Source: Mycobacterium sp.
GTDB lineage: Bacteria; Actinomycetota; Actinomycetes; Mycobacteriales; Mycobacteriaceae
Direction: 5' to 3'
DNA length: 64,000 nt
Assembly: GCF_004298145.1 (NCBI RefSeq)
Contig: NZ_SCRH01000045.1
Location: 62,001-126,000, forward strand
Numbering within the stretch: position 1 is the stretch's first letter; every line of letters begins with the position of its first letter. The notes under the pieces are model-generated. The model did no database searches. It was not told the origin of the DNA and was given only the letters and a program-made list of their open reading frames with translations. Position numbers and translations under genes: made by a program. Of the stretch, positions 35,303 to 43,604 are shown piece after piece.

Positions 35303-35332
35303 TTGACATTGTGGAATGCTCGCATCTACGTT
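35303..35332 (+). promoter_or_regulatory. Sigma-70-type promoter for LLM oxidoreductase B
   Basis: TTGACA at 35303-35308 (consensus -35) is followed after 18 bases by TACGTT at 35327-35332 (a TANNNT -10 box), then an AT-rich tract. It reads toward ATG 35398 and overlaps the 5' region of the divergent TetR gene, so the TetR protein could block it. Confidence 0.45.
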
Positions 35333-35397
35333 TAATGCGTATGTATTTACAAAATCATTAGTTTGTCGCCACAGCAGCGTCGCAGGTGGGAGCAGCC

Positions 35398-36555
35398 ATG
35401 AACGAAATCCGTGCCGGCATTGGTATCTGGGCCTCCAGGCACATCGATCCCAAGGTTGCGGGCCCCTATGCGGCCGCGTTACAGGCCACGGGCCAAATCG
35501 ACTACGCGGTGATCTGGGATCAGCTGACCAGCTGGTGGCCCAACAAGCTGTTCGTCCCCGAGAACACGCCGCTGGCAGCGGAATTCCCCGATATCGATTC
35601 CCTGCAGGATCCGTTCGTGACGATGGCGTTCGCGCTCAGCGGTGTCGACCAGTTGGGATTTGCGATCTGCACCGACGCGCTGCGGCGCGACGCGCCGGAA
35701 TTGGCGCAAACCATGCTGACCTTGGCCTCGTCGACAGCGGGCTCCGCGTTGTTGTCTTTGGGTGCGGGCGAGATGCGCAACATCGGGCCCTTCGGCCGCA
35801 AGCGCTCGCTGGGTCTCAAGCGACTCAACGAAACCCTGCAGGTGTTGCGGCTGCTGTGGACGGCTCGCGAGCCCGTGGATTTCGACGGCGAGATCTTCAA
35901 CCTCAAAGATGCGTTCATCGGCAACGCCGGCAAGGATCACCGGCCCGAGGTCATCGCAATGGGCGGCGGCCCGCGGCTGACCGAGATGGCACTGAAATAC
36001 GCCGACGGTTTCGGCACCGGCGCGCCGTTCGTTTACGCCGACCCCGCGCGCTTCGGGGAGTTGGTCCGAGGGCACAAACAGACGCTGAAGGACCTGGGTC
36101 GCGGCGACGACCCATTCCATTTCGCACTACACCACATCGCGTTCATCACCAAGAGCAAGGACGATTTCGAGCAGTACGTCGACAACCCGTTGGTGAAGTG
36201 GTACGCGGCAACGGGTGGCCGGATCAACCAGCGGGACTGGGAGCCTGAGGGAATCGAACCGGTGATGCCGCTCGACTGGCATTACGCCTTCCACATGAAA
36301 CCGAATTCGATGACGCTCGACGACCTCAAGGCGGTCACCGACCGAGTGACACCGGAGATGGTGCGCAAGACGTTCTTCTATGGCACTCCGGACGATATCG
36401 CCAAGGAGATTAGGCCCTTCGTCGAAGCGGGTTCAACGATCAATCTGATCGCCGATTTCGGGCCCATCCTGGTGCCGGTTGAACCCGAGGCCACCATCGA
36501 GGCTTCGGCCGAGATCTGCCGGCTGATCAAACAGCCTGTGGCCGCGAAAGTTTAG
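35398..36555 (+). CDS. LLM-class F420-dependent oxidoreductase B
   Basis: A 385-residue luciferase-like protein with GIGIWASRHIDP at the N terminus, a YAVIWDQLTSWWP strand, LLSLGAGEMRNIGPFGRKRSLGLKRL, LWTAREPVDFDGEIFNLKDA, MGGGPRLTEMALKYADGFGTG, and YGTPDDIAKEIRPFVEAGSTINLIADFGP near the C terminus. It is only distantly similar to the 23534 protein. The GAGEMRNI segment and long substrate loop resemble mycobacterial methylene-tetrahydromethanopterin-reductase-like F420 enzymes. A GGTGGGAG site precedes ATG 35398. PEP-swivel 5 follows after 150 bases. Confidence 0.87.
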   Translation: MNEIRAGIGIWASRHIDPKVAGPYAAALQATGQIDYAVIWDQLTSWWPNKLFVPENTPLAAEFPDIDSLQDPFVTMAFALSGVDQLGFAICTDALRRDAPELAQTMLTLASSTAGSALLSLGAGEMRNIGPFGRKRSLGLKRLNETLQVLRLLWTAREPVDFDGEIFNLKDAFIGNAGKDHRPEVIAMGGGPRLTEMALKYADGFGTGAPFVYADPARFGELVRGHKQTLKDLGRGDDPFHFALHHIAFITKSKDDFEQYVDNPLVKWYAATGGRINQRDWEPEGIEPVMPLDWHYAFHMKPNSMTLDDLKAVTDRVTPEMVRKTFFYGTPDDIAKEIRPFVEAGSTINLIADFGPILVPVEPEATIEASAEICRLIKQPVAAKV

Positions 36556-36562
36556 GGTTGCA

Positions 36563-36587
36563 CAAAATTTAATGATAATTATATATT
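36563..36587. promoter_or_regulatory. AT-rich tract upstream of PEP-swivel 5
   Basis: A run of about 25 bases that is almost all A/T, containing the palindrome ATAATTAT at 36575-36582. It lies in the 150-base gap before GTG 36707 in DNA that is otherwise about two-thirds G+C. Likely promoter or operator region. Confidence 0.35.
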
Positions 36588-36706
36588 GCTGAGCAGCATG
36601 TTTCTGTCCGTGTGTTCCGCACGCCGCGCGCTGAGCGCTCAGGGTTCTCTCGGGGTTGTACCCGACTACCCGCCGTCCCAGCTCGCGGTGACGAGGGAGC
36701 GCTGAC

Positions 36707-38395
36707 GTGCAGCCGCCACCCACGGCCAACCTCACACCCGGCGAGTTGGCTGCCAGCCCGGTGCACTGGCCCGGCACCCGGCTGCGCTGGACCACAGCCA
36801 ATGTCGATGAGGGCCTGCCCGGAACGGTCACGCCGCTCACCTATTCCATGTACTTCCCGCCGACCGAGGCCACGATGCGCGGTTGCTGGGTGGATCTCGG
36901 TGTCCTGCCGGAATCGCAGCGCCCGATTCCCGACGACGTCGATGCTCGCTTCCTGTCTGTGGCCTACGGCCATGCCATCGCCAACCTCGACCAGATGGGC
37001 CGAATGGCCGCACGGGTGCCGGGCGGCTCGGCCGCCTTGATGGAGGCGCAGCTTTTCGGCTCGGTGCAGCGCGGCGGCGACCCCGAACCCACCGGTCTGC
37101 GCAAGATGCGGCGCTATCCGTTTGTCCTGGCGAAATTTCCCGTCGCGCTGCGACGCGCGATGCGCGAGCTCCAGCCGTGCGCTGATGAGACCGCGCGGTG
37201 GTGGCAGGCCACGGTCTTCGAACCCGAAGGGCTGACCGGTGATTCGGCGGTGCGCGCGTTGGTCGAGGCGCGCCGCCGCTTTGAGGCGATCTTGGTCATT
37301 CACATGGTGTTGTCCATGGCGTGCCAGGGGGTCATGGGTCGAGTCGAGACGATGGCGATCAACGCCGGGCTCGAGGGCTTGCAGCACGAGCTGATCAAGA
37401 GTGAGGAGGGGACCGCCGAGTTCGATCTGGTCCGTGACCTGTGGCAGCTGTCGGCCGACAAAATTTCCGTCGAGGATTTTCTGCACCGGCACGGCTACCA
37501 CGGGCCGCGCGAGGGGTTGGTGGAATCGGTTGTGTGGCGGGAGGATTCGAGACCAGTTGTCGAGCTGGCGGCCACCTACCGCTCACGCCACGCCACCGAG
37601 GACGTGGATCAGCTGGTAATTCGGCGGCGCCGCGAGCATGCCGCCGCCGTGCAGCGCCTCGAACAGGCCCTCGGTCCGATCCGGTCGATCCCAGCGCGCG
37701 CACTCGTGCGCTTCGCGGCGCACGCACCGATGTGGCGCGAAACCGGACGTGCCAGCATGTTGCGGGCCGTGGACGGCGCGAGAGCGGCGTCGCGGATCGT
37801 GGGTCGTGACCTCGCCGGCGCCGGAGTGCTCGACGATCCCGCGGACGTCCGGTTCCTGACAATCGATGAGATCGCCCGCGGCGACCGTGACCGCTGGCCC
37901 GACCTGGTCAACCAGCGTCGGTCCGACCACGCGGCATTCGACCGAATCGTCCTTCCACACGTCTGGCGCGGCAAGCCCCCCCTCGACGTCGCCACCCCGG
38001 CCGGCGAAACACAGGTCGGCTGTTGGCCCCACACGGTGGAGGGCCTCGGGGTCAGCGGCGGCATCGCCGAGGGAATCGTGCGTGTCATTCACGATCTCGA
38101 CGAGGCGGACATCGACGAGGGCACGGTTCTGGTGTGCCGGGCGACCGATCCCAGCTGGGCGTCACTATTCCCGCTAGCTGAAGCGGTGGTCACGGACGTC
38201 GGAAGTGCCATGAGCCACGCCGCCATCGTGTGCCGCGAATTGGGACTGCCGTGTGTCGCCGGCACCCGCAACGGGACCACCACGTTGCGAGATGGCATGC
38301 GGGTACGGGTGGACGGCACAACCGGTCGCGTCGAGATCCTCGGGGGTGCGCCGAAGATCTCACGTACGGGCCGTGCCTCGCGAGCGGGCGATTGA
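36707..38395 (+). CDS. PEP-swivel protein 5 (rifampicin-phosphotransferase-like, no ATP-grasp)
   Basis: A 562-residue member starting at GTG 36707 with GAGGGAG 7 bases upstream. Blocks are ANVDEGLPGTVTPLTYSMYF near residue 27 (WSIW of others is YSMY), MRRYPFVLAKFPVAL, HRHGYHGPREGLVESVVWRED, TGRASMLRAVDGARAASR in place of LRGVGK..QSLDV, and TDPSWASLFPLAEAVVTDVGSAMSHAAIVCRELG (His ~504). It carries a short Arg-rich C-terminal tail. Divergence in the central block suggests a different acceptor substrate. It appears transcribed separately or with the LLM gene upstream. Confidence 0.77.
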   Translation: MQPPPTANLTPGELAASPVHWPGTRLRWTTANVDEGLPGTVTPLTYSMYFPPTEATMRGCWVDLGVLPESQRPIPDDVDARFLSVAYGHAIANLDQMGRMAARVPGGSAALMEAQLFGSVQRGGDPEPTGLRKMRRYPFVLAKFPVALRRAMRELQPCADETARWWQATVFEPEGLTGDSAVRALVEARRRFEAILVIHMVLSMACQGVMGRVETMAINAGLEGLQHELIKSEEGTAEFDLVRDLWQLSADKISVEDFLHRHGYHGPREGLVESVVWREDSRPVVELAATYRSRHATEDVDQLVIRRRREHAAAVQRLEQALGPIRSIPARALVRFAAHAPMWRETGRASMLRAVDGARAASRIVGRDLAGAGVLDDPADVRFLTIDEIARGDRDRWPDLVNQRRSDHAAFDRIVLPHVWRGKPPLDVATPAGETQVGCWPHTVEGLGVSGGIAEGIVRVIHDLDEADIDEGTVLVCRATDPSWASLFPLAEAVVTDVGSAMSHAAIVCRELGLPCVAGTRNGTTTLRDGMRVRVDGTTGRVEILGGAPKISRTGRASRAGD

Positions 38396-38501
38396 ACGAA
38401 ATCACCTAGCCAATCACTGCGAGGCGACAGAGGCTGCCCCAATGCGATAACCACGTCCGCGACCGCGGGCTAAGCTCGCATGTATCGCAGGGAGTTGGGG
38501 G

Positions 38502-39146
38502 ATGAACAGCGATCCGTTCACGACACAACGCGATGTCGGCCTAACGGTCGCCATGGAATTGGGTGCGGCCGGATTCGTTGACGCCGAGGAAATCGGGCGA
38601 GGTGGTTTCGGCATCGTCTACCGATGCACCCAAGCCGCGCTTGACCGAGTCGTGGCATTGAAGGTCCTTACCACCGAGCCCGACGAGAACCACGAGCGGT
38701 TTTTGCGCGAGCAGCGCGCGATGGGGCGGCTCACCGGGCATCCCAACATCGTCAACATTCTGCACGTCGGGGAAACCGCGAGCGGTTACCCGTTCTTGGT
38801 GATGCAGTACCACCGGCGCGGGTCGCTAGAGGCACGGATTCGCGGCGTCGGGCCGCTGTCGTTGGAGCAGACGCTGCGGCTCGGAGTGAAGATGGCCGGC
38901 GCGCTGGAGGGTGCGCACCGGCTCGAGATTCTGCACCGGGACGTCAAACCGGGCAATATCTTGTTTACCGACTTCGGCGAGCCGGCGTTGTGCGACTTCG
39001 GGATCGCGCACATCACGGGCGGGTTCACGACCGCCATCGGAACCTTCACCGGCTCGCCGGCGTTCAGCGCCCCAGAGATTCTCGGTGGGGATCCACCGAC
39101 TACCGCCTCTGAGGCATCGAAATCGCCCGATGAAGTCGATCAGTGA
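38502..39146 (+). pseudogene. Truncated PknK-like Ser/Thr kinase (N-terminal fragment)
   Basis: A 214-residue remnant. It begins like mycobacterial PknK: GRGGFGIVYRC glycine loop near residue 34, ALKVL Lys, FLREQRAMGRLTGHPNIV, HRDVKPGN catalytic loop near 144, CDFGIA, then FTGSPAFSAPEIL. PknK proteins are about 1100 residues, with the rest of the kinase C-lobe, a P-loop/AAA region and TPR-like repeats. Here the frame leaves homology right after the APE motif and ends in ASKSPDEVDQ, encoded by DNA copied from the antisense of a TetR gene. Kinase subdomains IX-XI are missing, so activity is unlikely. A normal start with GGGAG upstream remains. Confidence 0.8.
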
Positions 39147-39149
39147 TTC
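39114..39149 (-). repeat. TetR-gene fragment duplicated from a 43.9-kb-type regulator
   Basis: This stretch matches 44210-44244 (inside TetR regulator 5) with one single-base indel over 36 bases, and weaker similarity continues about 10-20 bases further right. On the minus strand it encodes ESLIDFIGRF, the same peptide as in the 43915 protein. It marks the junction where the pknK-like gene was cut, indicating a deletion or recombination between a kinase gene and a former TetR gene. Confidence 0.7.
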
Positions 39150-39841
39150 GCACACCGCTGCCCTCCGTCGGCCTGGTCACTCGTTGAACCATGTCCCGCT
39201 ACGTCGCGCAGTGCTGCCAGGATCAGATCTAAGCCATATCGCGTCGATTCTTCCGAGTCGCGCCCGGCGTATTCGTCGGCGAAGGACGCGAGTACGGGGA
39301 ACTTCTCACGGGGAAGCGTGGTGAACCGGTCGACCTTGACGCCGACCTCGGCATGACGCTCGGCCTCGATGACGACGCAACCCATCAGGTAGCGACTCAA
39401 GGTACCCAGGGCGGCAATCGCGTCGGCGTGGCCCAGGCCGCCGTCGACCAATAGTGTCAGCAAGTATTCCCGTACCTGGTCCATGGCGCTGCTGCGTGCC
39501 GAACGCGCCGCGAAAAGCTGCGCCGCTCCGGGCTGTTCCACGAAGGCGTCATGGATTCGCAGGACGTAGGAGCGGAGCTGCTGATGCCATGGCTGAGCCG
39601 GATCCAGCGGCGGCGGCGCCGGCATGACGCGCTCCACCAGTGCCGACTCCAACGAATCCTTCGAGTCGAAATAGCCATACAACGTGCGGGCGGTCACGCC
39701 CAGCCGAGCTCCGAGCCGACGCAGTGACAGTTGATCGGGTCCGCCGACCGCCAAGATCTGCAGCGCCTCGTCGACGATGTCGTCCCGGCTGAGCCGTGGC
39801 TTAGGGCCCGGTGGGATTCGTTGGTACTGCCGCGACGCCAT
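39140..39841 (-). CDS. TetR-family regulator 4
   Basis: A 233-residue regulator with basic N terminus GPKPRLSRDDIVDEALQIL, helix-turn-helix LRRLGARLGVTARTLYGYFDSKDSLESAL, and a TetR_C-like domain with DPAQPWHQQLRSYVLRIHDAF and LSRYLMGCVVIEAERHAE, as in mycobacterial TetRs with a large ligand pocket. Its last codons run into the recombinant junction described at 39114, so the C-terminal ~10 residues may not be ancestral. It is divergent from the full-length PEP-swivel gene at 39972, and the palindrome at 39915 lies in the gap, so it probably controls that pair. Confidence 0.87.
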   Translation of the reverse strand: MASRQYQRIPPGPKPRLSRDDIVDEALQILAVGGPDQLSLRRLGARLGVTARTLYGYFDSKDSLESALVERVMPAPPPLDPAQPWHQQLRSYVLRIHDAFVEQPGAAQLFAARSARSSAMDQVREYLLTLLVDGGLGHADAIAALGTLSRYLMGCVVIEAERHAEVGVKVDRFTTLPREKFPVLASFADEYAGRDSEESTRYGLDLILAALRDVAGHGSTSDQADGGQRCANH

Positions 39842-39914
39842 GACCCCCCTGGGGATTCGGAACCTTCACATCGTAAAACCCGAGCGCCGGCCGCGGACAA
39901 ACCGATCTATCCAC

Positions 39915-39926
39915 ACTGTGTACAGT
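39915..39926. promoter_or_regulatory. Candidate TetR operator ACTGT-GT-ACAGT
   Basis: Perfect 5-base arms with a 2-base spacer in the 130-base gap between TetR regulator 4 (start 39841, minus) and the full-length PEP-swivel gene (start 39972, plus). Its 5-2-5 geometry matches the palindrome at 23430 (TTACA-AG-TGTAA), with a different arm sequence, as expected for a different TetR. Confidence 0.55.
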
Positions 39927-39971
39927 TGGCCGTGGTCGATGTCATGGTTGACGCGGAGTGAGGAATAAGCC

Positions 39972-42587
39972 ATGAACGGACATGACGCGCAGGAGCTGCG
40001 GGATGGCTTCGACTCATCCTGGGATTCGTCCCGGCCCGTCGTCCTTCCTCTGGCGCAATGCTCGCCCGAACTTACAGATCAAGTCGGTGGTAAAGCCAAA
40101 GGCCTTTATGCGCTGATCCAACTCGGCCTGCCGGTGCCTGCCGGCTTCGCCATCACCGCCGACGCATACCGCGGCGTGATCGCAGCCGCCGGTATCGGCC
40201 CACGCGTCGCCGAAGTGCTTGCGCGGCAAGACCTCAACGACGAGAACAAGTCGTCGGCGATCCACGAACTGATCTCCGCTCTGCAGCTACCGGTTGATCT
40301 GGCCGCCGAAATAGACGCCGCCTACGCCGAACTCGGGGATGGCCCCGTCGCCGTGAGGTCCAGTGCCATCGCGGAGGACACCGCAGCCGCCTCCTTCGCC
40401 GGCCAACACGACACCTACCTATGGGTAGAAGGTCGGGACGCGCTGCACGAACACATCAAACGATGCTGGGGCAGCCTCTACAACGCCGGTGCGATCGGGT
40501 ACCGCGGCCGCTTCCAGGTCGACGCCGACCATACGGCCATGGGCGTCGTGGTGCAGCGTATGGTCCAGGCGGCCGCCGGCGGAGTGATGATGACGCTAGA
40601 GCCTGTCACCGGTTACCGGGGGCTGATCTTCATCGAATCCGCGCACGGACTCGGTGAGGGTGTCGTGGTCGGTGATGTGTTGTCCGACCAGTTCTGGTTC
40701 ACCAAAGGCGCCCTGGAAAAACCAAAGAAAACGCGGATCAGCCAGCAGTCCGCCCAGTATGCATTGGACCGCGCCACCGGCCGGGTGACCTTGCAACCAC
40801 TCGACCCCACCATCGGCGTGCAGCCCAGTCTCGACGCCTCCCAAGCCCGTTCCCTCGCCGAACTCGGCGCCGCGATCGAGACCGCGTTCGGTCATCCGAT
40901 GGATGTCGAATGGGCGCTCGACTGCGACGGTACTTTGCTGGTATTGCAAGCCCGTCCCGAGACCGTCTGGAGCAACCGCCCCGCGCTGGGCACTCCCAGC
41001 ACCATGCACGGCGATCTAGACCCTGCGCAGTTCTACTCCACGGCCAACCTCGGTGAGGCCGCACCCGGCGTGCTGTCCCCGCTGACCTGGTCGGTGTGGG
41101 GTCCCGCCGCGGAGATCGCCGCCCGCTACGGCTTCGTCCAGATGGGGGTGCTGGAACGCTCGTCCTCCGGGGTTCCCGACGACCCGCAGGACCGGATCAT
41201 CCAGATCGCCTATGGCCGCGCCGTCGCCTCGGTCAGTGCGTTTTACGCGATGGGCGAACGGATTCCGGGAGCCAGCGGGGAAATGCTTGCCGAACAGTTA
41301 CTGGGCAGCGTGCCCGATGGCATGATCAAGGCCGCGACCCGACGCCGGTACCCGCACGTTGCGTGGAACATGCCGCGTAACTTCGCCCGCGCCAAAGCCG
41401 TTCTGGTACGCCAGAACAAAGAGATTACGCCATGGTGGACAGCGGAGCTGCTCCGCTCTCCGAAGCTGGATCTCGCTGGTGCGCAAGCACAATTCCGCGA
41501 GGCCAATCAACGCTTCCAGGAAGCGACCGCGCTACAGGCCCAGGGCAACATCGTCGGAGTGCCACCGGTCTTTGACGCGCTGCGCAAGGTCGTCACCCGC
41601 GCCGGCATGGAGGACGCTTTCGGTGCGCTGACCGCTGGCAGTGGCGAGCACGCTGAAACTGAAGTGGTCATCGACCTGTGGGACCTCGGGCATGGGCGCC
41701 TGAGCGAGGAAGAGTTCTTGCGTCGGCACGGTTTTCACGGGACGTTGGAGGGTGATATCGCCGGTCGCGTCTGGCGCGAAGATCCGACCCCCATTCGACG
41801 GCTAGCGCGGATCTACCGAGATCAGCCGGACGACAAGGATCCTCGTCGTGCCGGCGCGCGGCGAACAGTCGAGCGAAAAGCGGCGGAAGCCGAACTGCTG
41901 TCGCGGATGCCCAACCCCGTCAGCCGTACGGGGGCGCGGATCGTCCTATGGCTGGCACGCCGCAACATGCCCATGCGCGGCATCGGCAAAACCAACTTCC
42001 TGCGCTCACTCGACGTCGCCCGCGCAGCCGCCCGCCGCATCGGCGAAATCCTCGTGGCGACGGGCGCCCTCGACACCGTCGACGACATCATGTATTTGAC
42101 CGCAGCAGAGATCTCCGGCGTCATCCCCGACGATGCCCGCACGTTGGTCGCCGAACGCCGAGCAGAGCAGGTCCGCTACCGCTCATTTGAAATCCCGACC
42201 GCGTTCTGGGGCAGCCCCGAGCCCGCCTTGGCGGCGTCCGCCGAACCCGGGGAAGCCGCTGCCGAACTGACCGGAATCGGCGCGAGTGCTGGTGTCGTCG
42301 AGGGCGTCGTGCGCGTGATCACCGACCCCAGTTTGTCGGAGGTGCAACCGGGAGACGTGCTCGTGGCGGCAACAACCGATCCCTCGTGGGCCTCGGCGAT
42401 GCTCATCTCGGCGGCACTAGTAGTCGACATCGGCGGAACACTCAGCCATGCCGCAGTGGTCGCCCGCGAGCTGGGGATTCCGTGCGTCGTGAACACCGGT
42501 ACCGGTACCACGAGCCTGCGCACCGGCGACCGGGTCCGCGTCGACGGTGCCAGCGGCACCGTCGAGGTGCTCGAACAAGCCACGTAA
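39972..42587 (+). CDS. PEP-swivel protein 6: full ATP-grasp / acceptor / His-swivel phosphotransferase
   Basis: An 871-residue protein with three-domain rifampicin-phosphotransferase architecture. The ATP-grasp domain (residues ~15-335) has GGKAKGLYALIQLGLPVPAG, VAVRSSAIAEDTAAASFAGQ, VVVQRMVQAAAGGVMMT, SAHGLGEGVVVG and LVLQARPETVW. The middle domain starts NLGEAAPGVLSPLTWSVW and has RRHGFHGTLEGDIAGRVW and MPMRGIGKTNFLRSLDVARA. The swivel has TTDPSWASAMLISAALVVDIGGTLSHAAVVAREL (His ~826). Known enzymes use ATP to phosphorylate a hydroxyl, with AMP and phosphate as by-products. It is the only member here with its own ATP site. The real substrate need not be rifampicin. Lipocalin-like 5 follows after 30 bases. 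Confidence 0.87.
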   Translation: MNGHDAQELRDGFDSSWDSSRPVVLPLAQCSPELTDQVGGKAKGLYALIQLGLPVPAGFAITADAYRGVIAAAGIGPRVAEVLARQDLNDENKSSAIHELISALQLPVDLAAEIDAAYAELGDGPVAVRSSAIAEDTAAASFAGQHDTYLWVEGRDALHEHIKRCWGSLYNAGAIGYRGRFQVDADHTAMGVVVQRMVQAAAGGVMMTLEPVTGYRGLIFIESAHGLGEGVVVGDVLSDQFWFTKGALEKPKKTRISQQSAQYALDRATGRVTLQPLDPTIGVQPSLDASQARSLAELGAAIETAFGHPMDVEWALDCDGTLLVLQARPETVWSNRPALGTPSTMHGDLDPAQFYSTANLGEAAPGVLSPLTWSVWGPAAEIAARYGFVQMGVLERSSSGVPDDPQDRIIQIAYGRAVASVSAFYAMGERIPGASGEMLAEQLLGSVPDGMIKAATRRRYPHVAWNMPRNFARAKAVLVRQNKEITPWWTAELLRSPKLDLAGAQAQFREANQRFQEATALQAQGNIVGVPPVFDALRKVVTRAGMEDAFGALTAGSGEHAETEVVIDLWDLGHGRLSEEEFLRRHGFHGTLEGDIAGRVWREDPTPIRRLARIYRDQPDDKDPRRAGARRTVERKAAEAELLSRMPNPVSRTGARIVLWLARRNMPMRGIGKTNFLRSLDVARAAARRIGEILVATGALDTVDDIMYLTAAEISGVIPDDARTLVAERRAEQVRYRSFEIPTAFWGSPEPALAASAEPGEAAAELTGIGASAGVVEGVVRVITDPSLSEVQPGDVLVAATTDPSWASAMLISAALVVDIGGTLSHAAVVARELGIPCVVNTGTGTTSLRTGDRVRVDGASGTVEVLEQAT

Positions 42588-42617
42588 CCACATCCGACAG
42601 CATCACGAGGAGGACCG

Positions 42618-43604
42618 GTGGGCATCACCGTGCACGACGACTTGTTTCACCCAGCCCCGCAAGGCGAGCCATTTTGGAACGAGGCCAGCTGGTTTTCCTT
42701 TATGGCCCCCGAACGGGACCTCTCGGGATTCGTCTACCTGTACCACCGGCCCAACATCGGCTACACGGTGGGCGGAATAGCGGCCTGGGACGGCCAGGGG
42801 AGCGAGACGTACGACTGCCTGCTGTACGACTGGGGTGAGGGCTTCCAAACTCCCGCAGGCGCACAGATGTTTGACTTCGAGCTGGCCAACGGCTTGCGCG
42901 TCGAACTCCTCGAGCCGCTGCGCCACTACCGGTTCAGTTATCGGGGTCAGACCGCATTCAACGCCGGCGTCGCGGTCGACCTCGACTTCCTCGCCGACTG
43001 TCTCCCGCACGATACGGGTTTCCCTGGCGGCCTCCAAGAATGGGGCAAGGGCCATTACGACCAGCCGGGCCGGATGATCGGGACCCTGCACATAGACGGA
43101 GAAGTGATCGCCGTGAACTGTGTCGCTCAGCGCGATCGGTCGTGGGGCATCCGCGACATCGTCAACAACCCGCGCGGCCAGATGGTCTGGGCGGTGGGCG
43201 AGCGTAGTTCCTTCCATGCGCTCGCGGTGAGTTTCCGCAAACCCGAGGATGATCCGGTGATCGGCACCGCCGAAGACATGATCCTTGGCTACTACCTGCG
43301 CGACGGCCGCTACGGCGATCTCACACTCGCCGAAGGCAACACGATCGCGGTGACCCGACGCGACGAATCCGGCCGCCCCGCGACCTACCGGGTCGAAGCA
43401 ACCGATTCGCTCGGCCGGCGTCTCGAGGCTACGGGCCGCGTGCGGAACATGTTCAACTGGCAGGGATATGCCTGGCTGACCACCTTCTGGTCGCTGGTCG
43501 AGTGGGACTTCGACGGGCAAACAGCTCTGGGCGAAGGCCAAGACTACTGGCCACTGCACCACTCGCGCACATTCCTGCGCAGGCTTCGCAAAGGGCACGG
43601 CTAA
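42618..43604 (+). CDS. Lipocalin/CrtC-like two-domain protein 5 (DUF7064-type)
   Basis: A 328-residue member with GTG start and a strong GAGGAGG 4-5 bases upstream. It has FWNEASWFSFMAPERDLSG near residue 18, YHRPNIGYTVGG, SETYDCLLYDW, a second-barrel start PGRMIGTLHIDGEVIAVN, and the motif RDRSWGIRDI near residue 174. The C-terminal WSLVEWDFDGQTALGEGQDYW matches MNWTFDGVSAGGEDWS in the 33704 protein. It is co-transcribed with the full-length phosphotransferase, the cleanest pairing of the two families. Function is unknown. Confidence 0.7.
   Translation: MGITVHDDLFHPAPQGEPFWNEASWFSFMAPERDLSGFVYLYHRPNIGYTVGGIAAWDGQGSETYDCLLYDWGEGFQTPAGAQMFDFELANGLRVELLEPLRHYRFSYRGQTAFNAGVAVDLDFLADCLPHDTGFPGGLQEWGKGHYDQPGRMIGTLHIDGEVIAVNCVAQRDRSWGIRDIVNNPRGQMVWAVGERSSFHALAVSFRKPEDDPVIGTAEDMILGYYLRDGRYGDLTLAEGNTIAVTRRDESGRPATYRVEATDSLGRRLEATGRVRNMFNWQGYAWLTTFWSLVEWDFDGQTALGEGQDYWPLHHSRTFLRRLRKGHG

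Noticed and set aside
39972..42587. Annotation as a rifampicin resistance gene
   Set aside because: Domain architecture matches rifampicin phosphotransferase, but middle domains define substrate and six diverged paralogues argue against a single antibiotic target; no resistance call is justified.
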